A stretch of 64,000 nucleotides of DNA from Oceanobacillus profundus (GCF_003515705.1 NZ_QWEH01000005.1:1-64000); one strand, 5' to 3'; positions 53,721 through 62,128 are shown, counted from the stretch's first letter. Notes: a model not told the origin generated them from the sequence alone. Numbers and translations: made by a program.

Positions 53721-54644
53721 CTATTCCCAAATTACATTTAAATTTGTAATGGAGGCATCAGGTCTTTGGAATATATCAATACCTCTTACCTCTGTAACCA
53801 ATTTAACAGCTTCCTTATCTGATAGATTTGACCGATCTTTTAATCCTTCATTATTAGGATACTTGTGTTCTCCTTTTTCCCAAACTTGTTTTCCTTTTTC
53901 AATATCCCCATCTTTTACATAGGCATCTCCCAAGGTAATAAAACAATCTGGCCAAAACTCAAAATATTGATCTCCAAATTTCTCCTCTGCGGACACACAA
54001 AAAGTTAGGTCATCTATCGCTTTTGAGGTCCTCTGCAATCCAGACGGCCAATATAAATTATTTAAACCTCTTGCATACCTAGCGAGTAAATCATAGGGAT
54101 TTTCCTCTAGCATTTCATCTAATATAGTGATTGATTGAACAGACTTCTGTCCCAGATTGGCTGTTCCCAAATCGGGAGATTGTAAATAATCCACATAAGC
54201 TAGTGCATTATTAAGTTTCACTTCATATGTTTCTGTAAGAGTCTGTGTGAATTCTAGAAATAAATCAGTTTTTTTCATTTCCAGATAGAGTATTCTTAAT
54301 TCATTTATATAAACTAAATTTGTCGGATCAAGCTTCACAATCTCTTTCAGGTATGAAATAGCGTCCTGTTTATTTCCTTCCTTTGCTAAATTTCGAGATA
54401 ACGAATAAGCTTCTTCAAGGTTATCTATATTTATATTTTCTAATGATATAATTTGTTGAGGTTCTGTTAAATTCTGTACCAGTCCTGTTTCTTTTTCAAA
54501 ATTTAAATTCAGATTATTTAGAGAAACGTTCTGATCTAACTTCGGAATATCATAACTCTTATAAAAATCGTATAATTTCATTCCAGCTCCAAATGCAATG
54601 AAAAAAACTAAAAATAAAAAACCAAACAAAATCTTCTTATCCAT
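53721..54644 (-). CDS. Membrane-anchored TPR protein
   Basis: This 307-residue protein has an N-terminal membrane helix (about 5-24) and then mostly helical tetratricopeptide-like repeats, e.g. EEAYSLSRNLAKEGNKQDAISYLKEIVKLDPTN at about 77-110 and GDAYVKDGDIEKGKQVWEKGEHKYPNN at about 240-266. The repeats face the outside if the helix is a signal anchor. It likely scaffolds partners such as the UnbV-like lipoprotein or UnbU. Its start overlaps the end of the AraC gene. Confidence 0.8.
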   Translation of the reverse strand: MDKKILFGFLFLVFFIAFGAGMKLYDFYKSYDIPKLDQNVSLNNLNLNFEKETGLVQNLTEPQQIISLENINIDNLEEAYSLSRNLAKEGNKQDAISYLKEIVKLDPTNLVYINELRILYLEMKKTDLFLEFTQTLTETYEVKLNNALAYVDYLQSPDLGTANLGQKSVQSITILDEMLEENPYDLLARYARGLNNLYWPSGLQRTSKAIDDLTFCVSAEEKFGDQYFEFWPDCFITLGDAYVKDGDIEKGKQVWEKGEHKYPNNEGLKDRSNLSDKEAVKLVTEVRGIDIFQRPDASITNLNVIWE

Positions 54645-55293
54645 GTAATCGAGCCTCCGAATTCATATATTCTGATTTATAGATTGAAGGATTTACTCCA
54701 ACTATTCTCTTAAAAATACGTGCAAAATGAGTTAAATCGCTATATCCAATAGAAAAACAAACGTCCGTAACACTATTTCCTTTTTGAAGTAATAACTTAG
54801 CTTTTTGGATTCTTTTGTCTATTACATATTCTTTAAATCCTTTCCCGACGTATTTTTGAAATATTCTGGAATAATAGCATTTACTCACATATGCCTTTGA
54901 TGCCACTTTTTCAAGGGACAATTCATTATCACAGTAATTTTCATCTAAGTAATGCAACGATTGTAGAAAGTGAGGATTTTCACTCGATCGTTTTACACAC
55001 GTTCGAAGAGATTCTAAAAACGAATTAAGTAACATGGTATTTAATTGACTTAAACCGTTTAGTATCATTATTGTTCTTTCTGCCTTCAATTCAGACATCT
55101 GCCAATGGGAAGGAAATGAATCAAGGTTGGTTAGAAGTATGTAGACAGAATAATCCTCCTTCCTGATTAATCGTTTCACCTCATTAAAGCTACTTACTAT
55201 AATTAAAGTAACCTCTTTTGACAGTCCCTCAATAAAATATTCAATCTTTGCATTTTGAGTGGTATCTGAGTAAAACAAGATAGCTGGTTTCAT
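54637..55293 (-). CDS. AraC family regulator with receiver-like N-terminus
   Basis: This 218-residue regulator ends in a canonical AraC/XylS double helix-turn-helix (about 110-207: LSLEKVASKAYVSKCYYSRIFQKYVGKGF and VTDVCFSIGYSDLTHFARIFKRIVG). The N-terminal 100 residues have alternating strands and helices like a response-regulator receiver (ILFYSDTTQNAKIEYF, VYILLTNLDS), but lack the usual acidic pair and phospho-Asp pattern. It is the first gene of the 11-gene operon and presumably controls it in response to an unknown ligand. Confidence 0.88.
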   Translation of the reverse strand: MKPAILFYSDTTQNAKIEYFIEGLSKEVTLIIVSSFNEVKRLIRKEDYSVYILLTNLDSFPSHWQMSELKAERTIMILNGLSQLNTMLLNSFLESLRTCVKRSSENPHFLQSLHYLDENYCDNELSLEKVASKAYVSKCYYSRIFQKYVGKGFKEYVIDKRIQKAKLLLQKGNSVTDVCFSIGYSDLTHFARIFKRIVGVNPSIYKSEYMNSEARLHG

Positions 55294-55545
55294 ACGTAAT
55301 CTTCCCCCTAGGCTAATTTAATATAATGTTATCAACATGTTTGTGTGTTTGTTCTTGATTAATTGCTACCATTTCTGCTTATATTGACAAAATTATAATT
55401 TTTTCTATTAGTATGTATTATAAAAATACAATTAACGCAGAATAATGTCGTCTAATCGAAAAAAGCTGAAAATCTAGAAATAAAACCTTAGTTCCTACTC
55501 TAATTGTTATCTATCTTAAAGATAGTAGAGTTTAAGGAGGATAAG

Positions 55546-56106
55546 ATGGACTATAAAATATTAGTTTGGAAGCATAATTTAAGTGAAGATGAAGTTTTTA
55601 AATGGAGAAATAAAGGTATTGGTGGATCAGACATTAACGCTCTTTTTGGAACAGATAAAAGTATTCAAACACTTCATAAAGAGAAAAGTGGGGAAAAGAT
55701 AAGAAAGTCAAATGGAATATTTCGATTTCATATGAGAGTAAAAGACTTTATTGCTGAGGAATTTAAAATAAAAACTGGCATGGAGGTTCGGCGAAAAAAT
55801 GCCATACTACAACATAAAGAATATCCTTTTCTAATTGCGAATGTTGATCGTTTAATTGTGGATTATGATGCTGGATTACTTTGTAAAGCTACTTCAAATA
55901 AAGACTTCATATCCAATAAGAAACTACTCGAACCTCTTAAGCTAAGGTGCCAGCATTATATGGCGGTTACAGGCGCTAATAGATGGTGGGTAGGATTATT
56001 AGTAGGCGGCGTTCACTTTCACTATTTTTATGTAGATCGAAATGAGGAAACTATTAAACAGATTATTAATAAAAGTGAGGTGTTTTGGAATAGAATAGAG
56101 AAATAA
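55546..56106 (+). CDS. YqaJ-like nuclease domain protein, probably inactive
   Basis: This 186-residue protein aligns along its length with YqaJ/lambda-exonuclease-type recombinases: GIGGSDINALFG near the N-terminus, RVKDFIAEEF, NAILQHKEYPFLIANVDRL and GLLCKATSN. The PD-(D/E)XK residues look damaged: the usual LED is VKD (Lys66 for Glu), Asp101 is kept, and the ExK motif has Leu112 in place of Glu before Cys-Lys114. AAGGAGG 5 bp before the ATG at 55546 decides the start. TTGACA at 55384-55389 may belong to its promoter. It may be a domesticated phage protein. Confidence 0.78.
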   Translation: MDYKILVWKHNLSEDEVFKWRNKGIGGSDINALFGTDKSIQTLHKEKSGEKIRKSNGIFRFHMRVKDFIAEEFKIKTGMEVRRKNAILQHKEYPFLIANVDRLIVDYDAGLLCKATSNKDFISNKKLLEPLKLRCQHYMAVTGANRWWVGLLVGGVHFHYFYVDRNEETIKQIINKSEVFWNRIEK

Positions 56107-56163
56107 AAAAGTGGAGATAAGCCACTTAAGCTGTGTGAATTTATGCTTAAACCATAAAACAAC

Positions 56164-56625
56164 GGTCGGCTTGATCCCCTCATCTTATTCAAACTGAATG
56201 TTCATCGGTTAATTCTATGGCATTCGTTCCAAACTGCACTGGAACGGGAAATCCAGATAAACTTGGCTTATCGCTGATTTCGTGGATTAAGGATTTCTAA
56301 TCCTGTTCCACACCATTCCACCATCAACTGGAACCAGTGGAATCGTTTTAAGAATCGGAGATATTCCAGGAAATCTTTGATGAAATGGTTCTTCCATCTG
56401 TCAACCAACGAATGGTTGGCGGCAGGGTTCTTTTTACGGATTCCACCCATTTAAAAGCGAATCAAGTAAGCATAAATTCACTCGAAAGCGTAGAAATAGA
56501 AATGTGGGATTATATTGAAGAACTGGATCAAGCTATTGCCGATGATTATGAGAAATGTGGAAAAAGCCTATAAAAGAAATTGGTGCAGTGAAAGAAACGA
56601 AAAAGATTTGAGTCAGTACGGTTCA
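56164..56625 (+). pseudogene. Decayed IS1182-family transposase fragment
   Basis: Reading two plus-strand frames in turn gives a transposase-like sequence. First comes GRLDPLILFKLNVHRLI, later INLAYRWFRGLRISNPVPH; after a frameshift near 56350 come VLFTDSTHLKAN and ALDQAIADDYEKCGKSL-like sequence; then a further frame gives KPIKEIGAVKETKKI. These match the N-terminal and TDSTHIKAN catalytic region of IS1182 transposases. The start, the C-terminal DDE part and the inverted ends are missing, so it is not mobile. Confidence 0.8.
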
Positions 56626-56711
56626 TGTCAAGCCGCCTGTCAAAACATAAAAAAGGACTGCGACACACTTAGCAAGGATCAACTAAGTATGCAGGAGCCT
56701 GTTTTCAATAA

Positions 56712-56758
56712 AATATAAAAAAGCTTGTAGAGAAATTAGGGTACATTCTCTACAAGCT
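56712..56758 (-). terminator. Terminator of the GT2/aminotransferase/cupin operon
   Basis: A perfect 13-bp stem AGCTTGTAGAGAA/TTCTCTACAAGCT (56722-56734, 56746-56758) is followed on the minus strand by a long T-run. Confidence 0.93.
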
Positions 56759-56779
56759 AATTGGAGATACTCCACTTTT

Positions 56780-57136
56780 TTATTTTTCAGCTATTTTGGT
56801 CACTTTAAATTTGCTCATGTTATAGTCAATGTAAATAAAGAATACACAGCCCTTATCACTGTATACATCGTGTGCTTCATCACCAATAGCAGTTAGAAAG
56901 TCACCTTTTCTCATAATGTCATCATTTAATTGAACTTCACCCTCCACAAGAAATGCTACTTCTCTTCTTGGATGGTCATGAAATGGAATACTTGCCCCCG
57001 GATAAAGTCGCACAAGAAAAGCATACCTTCCTGTTTCTTCATCTTCCCAAAGATAGGCCATCTCAGTATTTTCATACATACCTTCTTCCCAGACCATATC
57101 TTCTTTATGAATAATTGTATGGTTTAATAAATTCAT
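56780..57136 (-). CDS. Cupin domain protein
   Basis: This 118-residue single-domain cupin has a metal-binding motif with His53, His55 and Glu59 (PFHDHPRREVAFLVEGE) and a second motif containing EAHDVYSD. An upstream start at 57208 would overlap the aminotransferase gene; GGAGG 9 bp before the ATG at 57136 supports the shorter form. Single cupins can be isomerases, dioxygenases or sensors, and the activity here is unknown. It lies 16 bp after the aminotransferase gene. Confidence 0.82.
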   Translation of the reverse strand: MNLLNHTIIHKEDMVWEEGMYENTEMAYLWEDEETGRYAFLVRLYPGASIPFHDHPRREVAFLVEGEVQLNDDIMRKGDFLTAIGDEAHDVYSDKGCVFFIYIDYNMSKFKVTKIAEK

Positions 57137-57152
57137 CACTGTCATCCTCCCT

Positions 57153-58475
57153 TTATTTAAAAACATTTTTAAATGCTTTTGTAACGTTATCGATAACAAA
57201 ATCAGCATCTAATAAACTTGTGTTTAATGGTGGATACAAGAGCAAAATGCTGTTAAAATAGTTACCTAAAATACCTTGAGTCTTTAACTTCTTAGATAAG
57301 ATTTCACCATCTTTAAAATTAATAGGTTCTCTGGTCTGTTTATCTGCTAATTCAATAGAAATCATCATCCCTAATCCTCTTATTTCAGCTACATTAGGTA
57401 TATCCTGCAGACTTATTTTTAACCTTGTTTTAATATACTGCCCTATATCTCTTGCATTTTTTAAAAGGTTATCTTCCTCAATTATTGAAATTAGCTCAAG
57501 TGCTGCTGCACAACCGACTGGATGGCCACATTGAGTTGCACCGTGGAGAAATATTCCTCCTTCTTTTAAAAGGACATTCTCTATCTTCTCTGTCATAAAT
57601 GTCACACCCATTGGGAAATAACCACCAGTAAGTCCTTTTGATATAGTCAGTAAATCTGGTTCTATACCATAATACTGTGAAGCTGTCCAATATCCGGTCC
57701 TGCCAAGTCCAGTTGTTACCTCGTCAGCAATAAGTAAAATATTATTAGCCTTGGCTATTTTCTCTACTTCTTTTAAATATCGTTTATTTGCTGGAATGAT
57801 ACCATTCACACCTTGAACAGGTTCCACTAAGATTGCTGCAGTCTTTTCCGGTCCAACTTTTTCAATTGTATTTATTAATTGCTGTAAACAAAAGTCCACA
57901 ATTTCATCTTCCGTACCGTCAATTGGTGGTCTAAGCATATTAGGAAACGGTGCACTAAAACAACCTGGAATCTGCACACCAAACGCTTCTTTAATGCCCA
58001 TGTTCGTAACAGAACCTGATGCAATTGTTGTTCCATGGTAGTTTCCATCTAAGCTAATAAAACAGCTCTTTTCCTTTTGGTTCAATTCATTGAAATATTG
58101 CCTTGTAAGCTTTATGGCAGTCTCTACGGCTCCACTTCCGTCATTCGTATAAAAAGCAAGAGAAAATTGATTATCTGTTAATTCAATTAACTTTTTTGTC
58201 AATGGTTGAAGCAACTCGTGCATCTGACCACAAGTGGAACTAAAACTCAATTTATGAAACTGATTGGTCATCGCATTAATAATTCGAGGATTACCCAGCC
58301 CCACTGACGGTACAGCAGTTGTTGCATAGAAATAGTTTTTTCCTTCCTTATCAAAAACCCAACTTCCCATACCTTCTTTTATATAGGTAAACTCTTTACT
58401 AATATCTTCTTCCGTTTTATGCTTCAGATTTGGCATAAAACTAAAAGGATGAAGCACACTATACGATTCACTCAC
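57153..58475 (-). CDS. Class III (omega) PLP-dependent aminotransferase
   Basis: This 440-residue enzyme transfers an amino group to an aldehyde or ketone end. It has NDGSGAVETAIKLTRQYF, the NYHGTT motif, Asp251 (IADEVTTGLGRTG) that binds the pyridine nitrogen and Lys280 (TISKGLTGGYFPMG) that binds PLP. Relatives include the BioA, GabT and beta-alanine:pyruvate groups; the substrate is not obvious. It sits between the glycosyltransferase and cupin genes and likely tailors a small metabolite. Confidence 0.92.
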   Translation of the reverse strand: MSESYSVLHPFSFMPNLKHKTEEDISKEFTYIKEGMGSWVFDKEGKNYFYATTAVPSVGLGNPRIINAMTNQFHKLSFSSTCGQMHELLQPLTKKLIELTDNQFSLAFYTNDGSGAVETAIKLTRQYFNELNQKEKSCFISLDGNYHGTTIASGSVTNMGIKEAFGVQIPGCFSAPFPNMLRPPIDGTEDEIVDFCLQQLINTIEKVGPEKTAAILVEPVQGVNGIIPANKRYLKEVEKIAKANNILLIADEVTTGLGRTGYWTASQYYGIEPDLLTISKGLTGGYFPMGVTFMTEKIENVLLKEGGIFLHGATQCGHPVGCAAALELISIIEEDNLLKNARDIGQYIKTRLKISLQDIPNVAEIRGLGMMISIELADKQTREPINFKDGEILSKKLKTQGILGNYFNSILLLYPPLNTSLLDADFVIDNVTKAFKNVFK

Positions 58476-58487
58476 TTATTACACTCC

Positions 58488-59372
58488 TCAAAAATTAGTA
58501 ATCTTTACATACTCGTCAGGTAAATTTCGTTTATTCTCATTACCTTCAGATAACTGGTTAAACTCGTTTAAACTCATTTCTCCATTCATAAACTTTTTTA
58601 TATTTTTTATTTCAGAGAATGGATGTTTTTTATAAAAAATCCTATGGCTTTCACCCATATCATTCTTATAACTGTATCGAGAATGTGAAATATGAATGTT
58701 AGTAGCCTTAGCATTATAAGCAAAAGGTGTTCTAAGTTTATATGCACGGTAACCTAATTCAAAATGTTCAAATCCCCAATGACGAAAGTCCGGGTCAAAT
58801 CCTTTTAATTTTTTAAATAAATCTAATCGAATTGACATATTTCCACTAAACGTAGCTAGCCAAGGGACATTTGAAATAGATTCCCCTTTTTCGTCAAATA
58901 GCTTATATACTAGTTTGCTATACTGAGGGGTTCGCAAACCCTTTAATGTGAAATAGCTATTAAAAATTTTTGTCATATTATTCCAAGGATCAGAAAGATA
59001 AAGATCTTTTATATTACCTATAACTATGGAATCTTCCTCGCTCTTCTCATGAGAAAATAAGTGATTCTGTAAAAATCCCGGAACAGGTATCCTATCGGCA
59101 TCACAAAATGTAATAATGTCACTATCTTTAAGTTTTCTTACCCCTTCATTCCTAGAAATAGACCTTCCGCTTTTTATAATTCGAATATATGTTATATCAA
59201 GCTTAGTACGAAACAAGTTGCATATGGTCTCTATATCTTCAGTTGATCCATCATCGACCACAACTATCTTAAAGTGCTCTAAAGAAATATTCTGGTTCAT
59301 AAAGCCGTGTAAGGTACACAATAATGGTAATGCTTGATTATAGACAGGTATTACTACACCAATATTTTTCAT
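58488..59372 (-). CDS. Glycosyltransferase family 2 protein
   Basis: This 294-residue GT-A glycosyltransferase has the nucleotide-sugar motif VVVDDGST (Asp40, Asp41), the metal-binding Asp91-Ala-Asp93 (FCDADRIP) and the acceptor-site motif WGFEHFELGYRAY, characteristic of the galactosyltransferase-like GT2/GT7C group. No membrane helices are present. The first gene of the three-gene minus operon, it is 12 bp from the aminotransferase and divergent from the SRPBCC-PDZ gene. It may glycosylate a secondary metabolite, peptide or surface polymer. Confidence 0.9.
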   Translation of the reverse strand: MKNIGVVIPVYNQALPLLCTLHGFMNQNISLEHFKIVVVDDGSTEDIETICNLFRTKLDITYIRIIKSGRSISRNEGVRKLKDSDIITFCDADRIPVPGFLQNHLFSHEKSEEDSIVIGNIKDLYLSDPWNNMTKIFNSYFTLKGLRTPQYSKLVYKLFDEKGESISNVPWLATFSGNMSIRLDLFKKLKGFDPDFRHWGFEHFELGYRAYKLRTPFAYNAKATNIHISHSRYSYKNDMGESHRIFYKKHPFSEIKNIKKFMNGEMSLNEFNQLSEGNENKRNLPDEYVKITNF

Positions 59373-59552
59373 ATTCAGCTCCTCATTTTCATCTTAAACC
59401 ATTTTAAATTGGATCATGTTTTAAAAGGAATCTAATAGTCTTATTATAGAAACTTCCGGGAGAATTGACTCGTACTTTTTTGCTAAATAAATCAATAAAT
59501 ACCGAGTATTTTATCCTTGTAAACGATTAAATGGGATAAAGGAGGTTTTACC

Positions 59553-60407
59553 ATGGACAAAGATAAATTTTCCACAGTAAATACAATTTATATTGAGGGG
59601 GAAATAGAGGATATCTGGTGGTACTTTTCTACTCTCGAAGGTTGGAATAGTTTCTTGACCGATGTTGCAACACACAGTGAAAATAAGCCAGTTATTGAAC
59701 TTGGGGATGAACTTGACTTTATTATAGGAGAGTTAAGCAACAAAACGATATGTATTGTTCGAAGAGAGCTCGATGAAATAGTATTTTGGGATAGATATAA
59801 GGGACTTCTCCCAGATGGAACAACAAAAATATATGAACTCCACACTGCCTTCTCCTTAACCCAAGTAAATGACAGGTTAGTGAAAATAATCGTAACGGTT
59901 GATGGTTATGATAGTAGTGAGATCATGCAATGGATTAGAGAATGCGGAGAAATGGGTTGGAGACAAACTCTATTTAATTTAAAGTGCATTATCGAACTTG
60001 GATTAGATCTACGAAATGATATATTTAATTATCCGAGAATAGGAGTAATAAATTACACTGCAACAAAAGAACAATTAGAAAAATCATGTTCTAAATTTAA
60101 TGGGAATTACCTTTTAAAGGTATATCCTAATAGTCCAGCCGATGAAGCCGGTTTACTTAAGGGAGATATTGTCACACATATCAACGATGAACCTGTTGAA
60201 ACTTATTACACATTTGTTAAAACATTGTCGAGTTACTTTAATCAGAGTAATAATGTCACTCTTACATTTGTTAGATCAGGACAGGTTATTAATACAGAAA
60301 TTCAATTAACATACGATGATCAGTTTACTGGAATGATTAACCCAAAAGAGACCCCGTTAGAATTAGTTGAAAAAATCCGTATAGAAAAAAGCCAAATTAA
60401 AAAGTAA
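59553..60407 (+). CDS. SRPBCC-PDZ fusion protein
   Basis: This 284-residue cytosolic protein combines an N-terminal SRPBCC/START-like hydrophobic-ligand domain (about 8-150: IEGEIEDIWWYFSTLEGWNSFLTDVA and CGEMGWRQTLFNLKCIIE) with a PDZ domain (about 165-255: YLLKVYPNSPADEAGLLKGDIVTHINDEPVETY). Such a pair is unusual: SRPBCC folds bind lipids or polyketides, PDZ domains bind C-terminal peptides. There is no signal peptide. AAAGGAGG precedes the ATG. It is divergent from the glycosyltransferase operon. Confidence 0.82.
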   Translation: MDKDKFSTVNTIYIEGEIEDIWWYFSTLEGWNSFLTDVATHSENKPVIELGDELDFIIGELSNKTICIVRRELDEIVFWDRYKGLLPDGTTKIYELHTAFSLTQVNDRLVKIIVTVDGYDSSEIMQWIRECGEMGWRQTLFNLKCIIELGLDLRNDIFNYPRIGVINYTATKEQLEKSCSKFNGNYLLKVYPNSPADEAGLLKGDIVTHINDEPVETYYTFVKTLSSYFNQSNNVTLTFVRSGQVINTEIQLTYDDQFTGMINPKETPLELVEKIRIEKSQIKK

Positions 60408-60447
60408 ACTTATAGGGAGTACATATAATTAGTACCCCCTGTGAATA

Positions 60448-60816
60448 TTACTCATGTTTATAATGCTGTTGGCATATCATAACCATATTTTCATCCATAT
60501 CTTTAAAGTTAAAAAACGATACCATCTCATCTCTTTCAATTTCTCGAATAATTTCCCCACCATTTTTAACAACTAATTGATATGCTTTATCGATATCGTC
60601 GGTATGCAGCATGAAAGAAGGACGGACATGTGAGGAGTTATTGCGATTATCATCTAAAAGAACTCCTCGTCCTCCATCTATATTAAACCAATGTACAGGT
60701 CCTTGAATATCCTCTTCAGCAAGAGGTAGTTCTAAGATTTTTGCATACCATTTCGCAGACTTATTTAAATCCTTTACATGAATCAATACATCTCCTAAAC
60801 GATTAATTGTGTTCAT
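60448..60816 (-). CDS. VOC (glyoxalase/bleomycin-resistance fold) protein
   Basis: This 122-residue protein has two beta-alpha-beta-beta-beta modules of the VOC fold: LGDVLIHVKDLNKSAKWYAKILELPL and PSFMLHTDDIDKAYQLVVKNGGEI. Metal ligands cannot be assigned with certainty. VOC proteins serve as isomerases, dioxygenases or drug-binding resistance proteins. In this accessory region a self-resistance role is one possibility, without direct proof. It is convergent with the SRPBCC-PDZ gene. Confidence 0.85.
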   Translation of the reverse strand: MNTINRLGDVLIHVKDLNKSAKWYAKILELPLAEEDIQGPVHWFNIDGGRGVLLDDNRNNSSHVRPSFMLHTDDIDKAYQLVVKNGGEIIREIERDEMVSFFNFKDMDENMVMICQQHYKHE

Positions 60817-60974
60817 TCCAAAACCACTCCTTCAGTTTTTAATAATTCCCCTCTCTTACTATAACGATATTTCTTTCAGAAACCTTTCAAAGGAATTAAT
60901 TTTTTTTGAAAATTATTTGTCTTATCACCACCTTTTAATAATTCGTTATCTAACTTAAGTCAGACAAAGGGCAT

Positions 60975-61030
60975 ACTAAATAAGGCCTTTCTGCATTAAC
61001 CATAGTGGTTGCAGAAAGGCCTTATTTAGT
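60975..61030. terminator. Long perfect hairpin
   Basis: Perfect 21-bp arms (60975-60995, 61010-61030) are extended by an inner AACCA/TGGTT pairing, leaving only a 3-nt loop. It lies 11 bp beyond the stop of the gene at 61041 and probably ends that transcript, though the U-run after the stem is weak. Confidence 0.75.
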
Positions 61031-61040
61031 CATATTATTT

Positions 61041-61352
61041 CTATTCAAAATCACTTAATTTATGTCCAGCTTCCTTCATTGCTTGCTCTTCCCATGTAAT
61101 CCCTCTCTGACGTTTAACATAACGCGTTTCATCCTCAATACCATTTAATCTAATAAAGTTATCTACTTCATACTCCATTTGGACTAACACATCATACGGA
61201 TCTTTATGCCAATTTTTAAGGTATCCAATAGTAATCAATTCATACGTTCTATCGGTGGAGTAAATTTCAAGTCCACCTGATGAGGGAGTATATTCAAACT
61301 TTAAATTGTTAATATAACAGGTCCAGGCTAAATATTTAAACAGTTCCTTCAT
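61041..61352 (-). CDS. Hypothetical protein, 103 aa
   Basis: This small cytosolic protein is rich in aromatic and charged residues, with a beta-strand N-terminal half (FEYTPSSGGLEIYSTDRTYELITIGYL) and a helical C-terminal half (WEEQAMKEAGHKLSDFE). No family, signal or membrane segment was recognised. A GAGGTGGGG ribosome binding site lies upstream of the ATG. It follows the flavin reductase gene by 56 bp on the same strand and may be cotranscribed. Confidence 0.65.
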   Translation of the reverse strand: MKELFKYLAWTCYINNLKFEYTPSSGGLEIYSTDRTYELITIGYLKNWHKDPYDVLVQMEYEVDNFIRLNGIEDETRYVKRQRGITWEEQAMKEAGHKLSDFE

Positions 61353-61408
61353 AAATTCCCCACCTCGTTATCAATAGATAAATGAATATTAGGTTTTTAA
61401 GTAATGTT

Positions 61409-61903
61409 TTATAAATAAAATTCGTTTGGTATTTGTCCGAAATTTCTTTTAATGTACAACATTGGTTCTTGATTTGAATGATCAACCGCAAATACTTCTC
61501 CAATTAAAATAAGATGATCTCCTGCCTCTATTTTATTAAACGTTCTGCATTGTAATACGCTGCATGTATTAGCGATTATTGGCAATGAATTTTCAGATAA
61601 AGACCAATTACAATTAGCAAATCGATCCTTGTTTTTACTGGAGAATAATTTACATAAATCCGTCTGCTCGCCAGTTAGTATATGAATTGCAAACTTATCT
61701 GCCTTTGCAAATTCATTAAAAGTAGACACTTTATGGTCAATTGACCATAATACCAACAATGGATCTAATGATACCGAGGCAAAGGAATTAGCTGTGAGAC
61801 CGATCGGTTGATCATCCTTATCTAAAGCAGTAACAATTGTTACTCCTGTTGGATAATTCCTCATTACCTCTTTAAAAACCTTAACCTTATCAATTTCTTT
61901 CAT
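61409..61903 (-). CDS. Flavin reductase domain protein (HpaC/BtrV-like)
   Basis: This 164-residue protein has the FMN-binding split-barrel of the flavin reductase family: RNYPTGVTIVTALD, GLTANSFASVSLDPLLVLWSI and FAIHILTGEQ. Such enzymes supply reduced flavin to a partner monooxygenase. The ATG at 61903, 9 bp after AAAGGAG, is preferred to the TTG at 61912. No monooxygenase is visible in the window; one may lie beyond the right edge. Its upstream neighbour carries the duplicated mini-gene modules. Confidence 0.88.
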   Translation of the reverse strand: MKEIDKVKVFKEVMRNYPTGVTIVTALDKDDQPIGLTANSFASVSLDPLLVLWSIDHKVSTFNEFAKADKFAIHILTGEQTDLCKLFSSKNKDRFANCNWSLSENSLPIIANTCSVLQCRTFNKIEAGDHLILIGEVFAVDHSNQEPMLYIKRNFGQIPNEFYL

Positions 61904-62128
61904 TTGATTCAACTCCTTTACATTCTTCTCTAAACTGTAATGAAGCGAAATTACTCTTTTCTCACAATTTAATATTTCAAGAAAAAGTCCTTTACAGCTT
62001 TGTATAATCTAATAATTATGTATTAATAATAAAAGAAATAGAATTCATATACTCGTCTATACTTGCTTTCTTCATCATATAAAGCACGCAGACATTTCTT
62101 AGTTTATTAAGTCTGGATAATAGGAAGC

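Noticed and set aside
44880-55293. Calling the operon an enediyne cluster
   Set aside because: The diagnostic iterative enediyne polyketide synthase and its thioesterase are absent, so only the accessory trio is shared.
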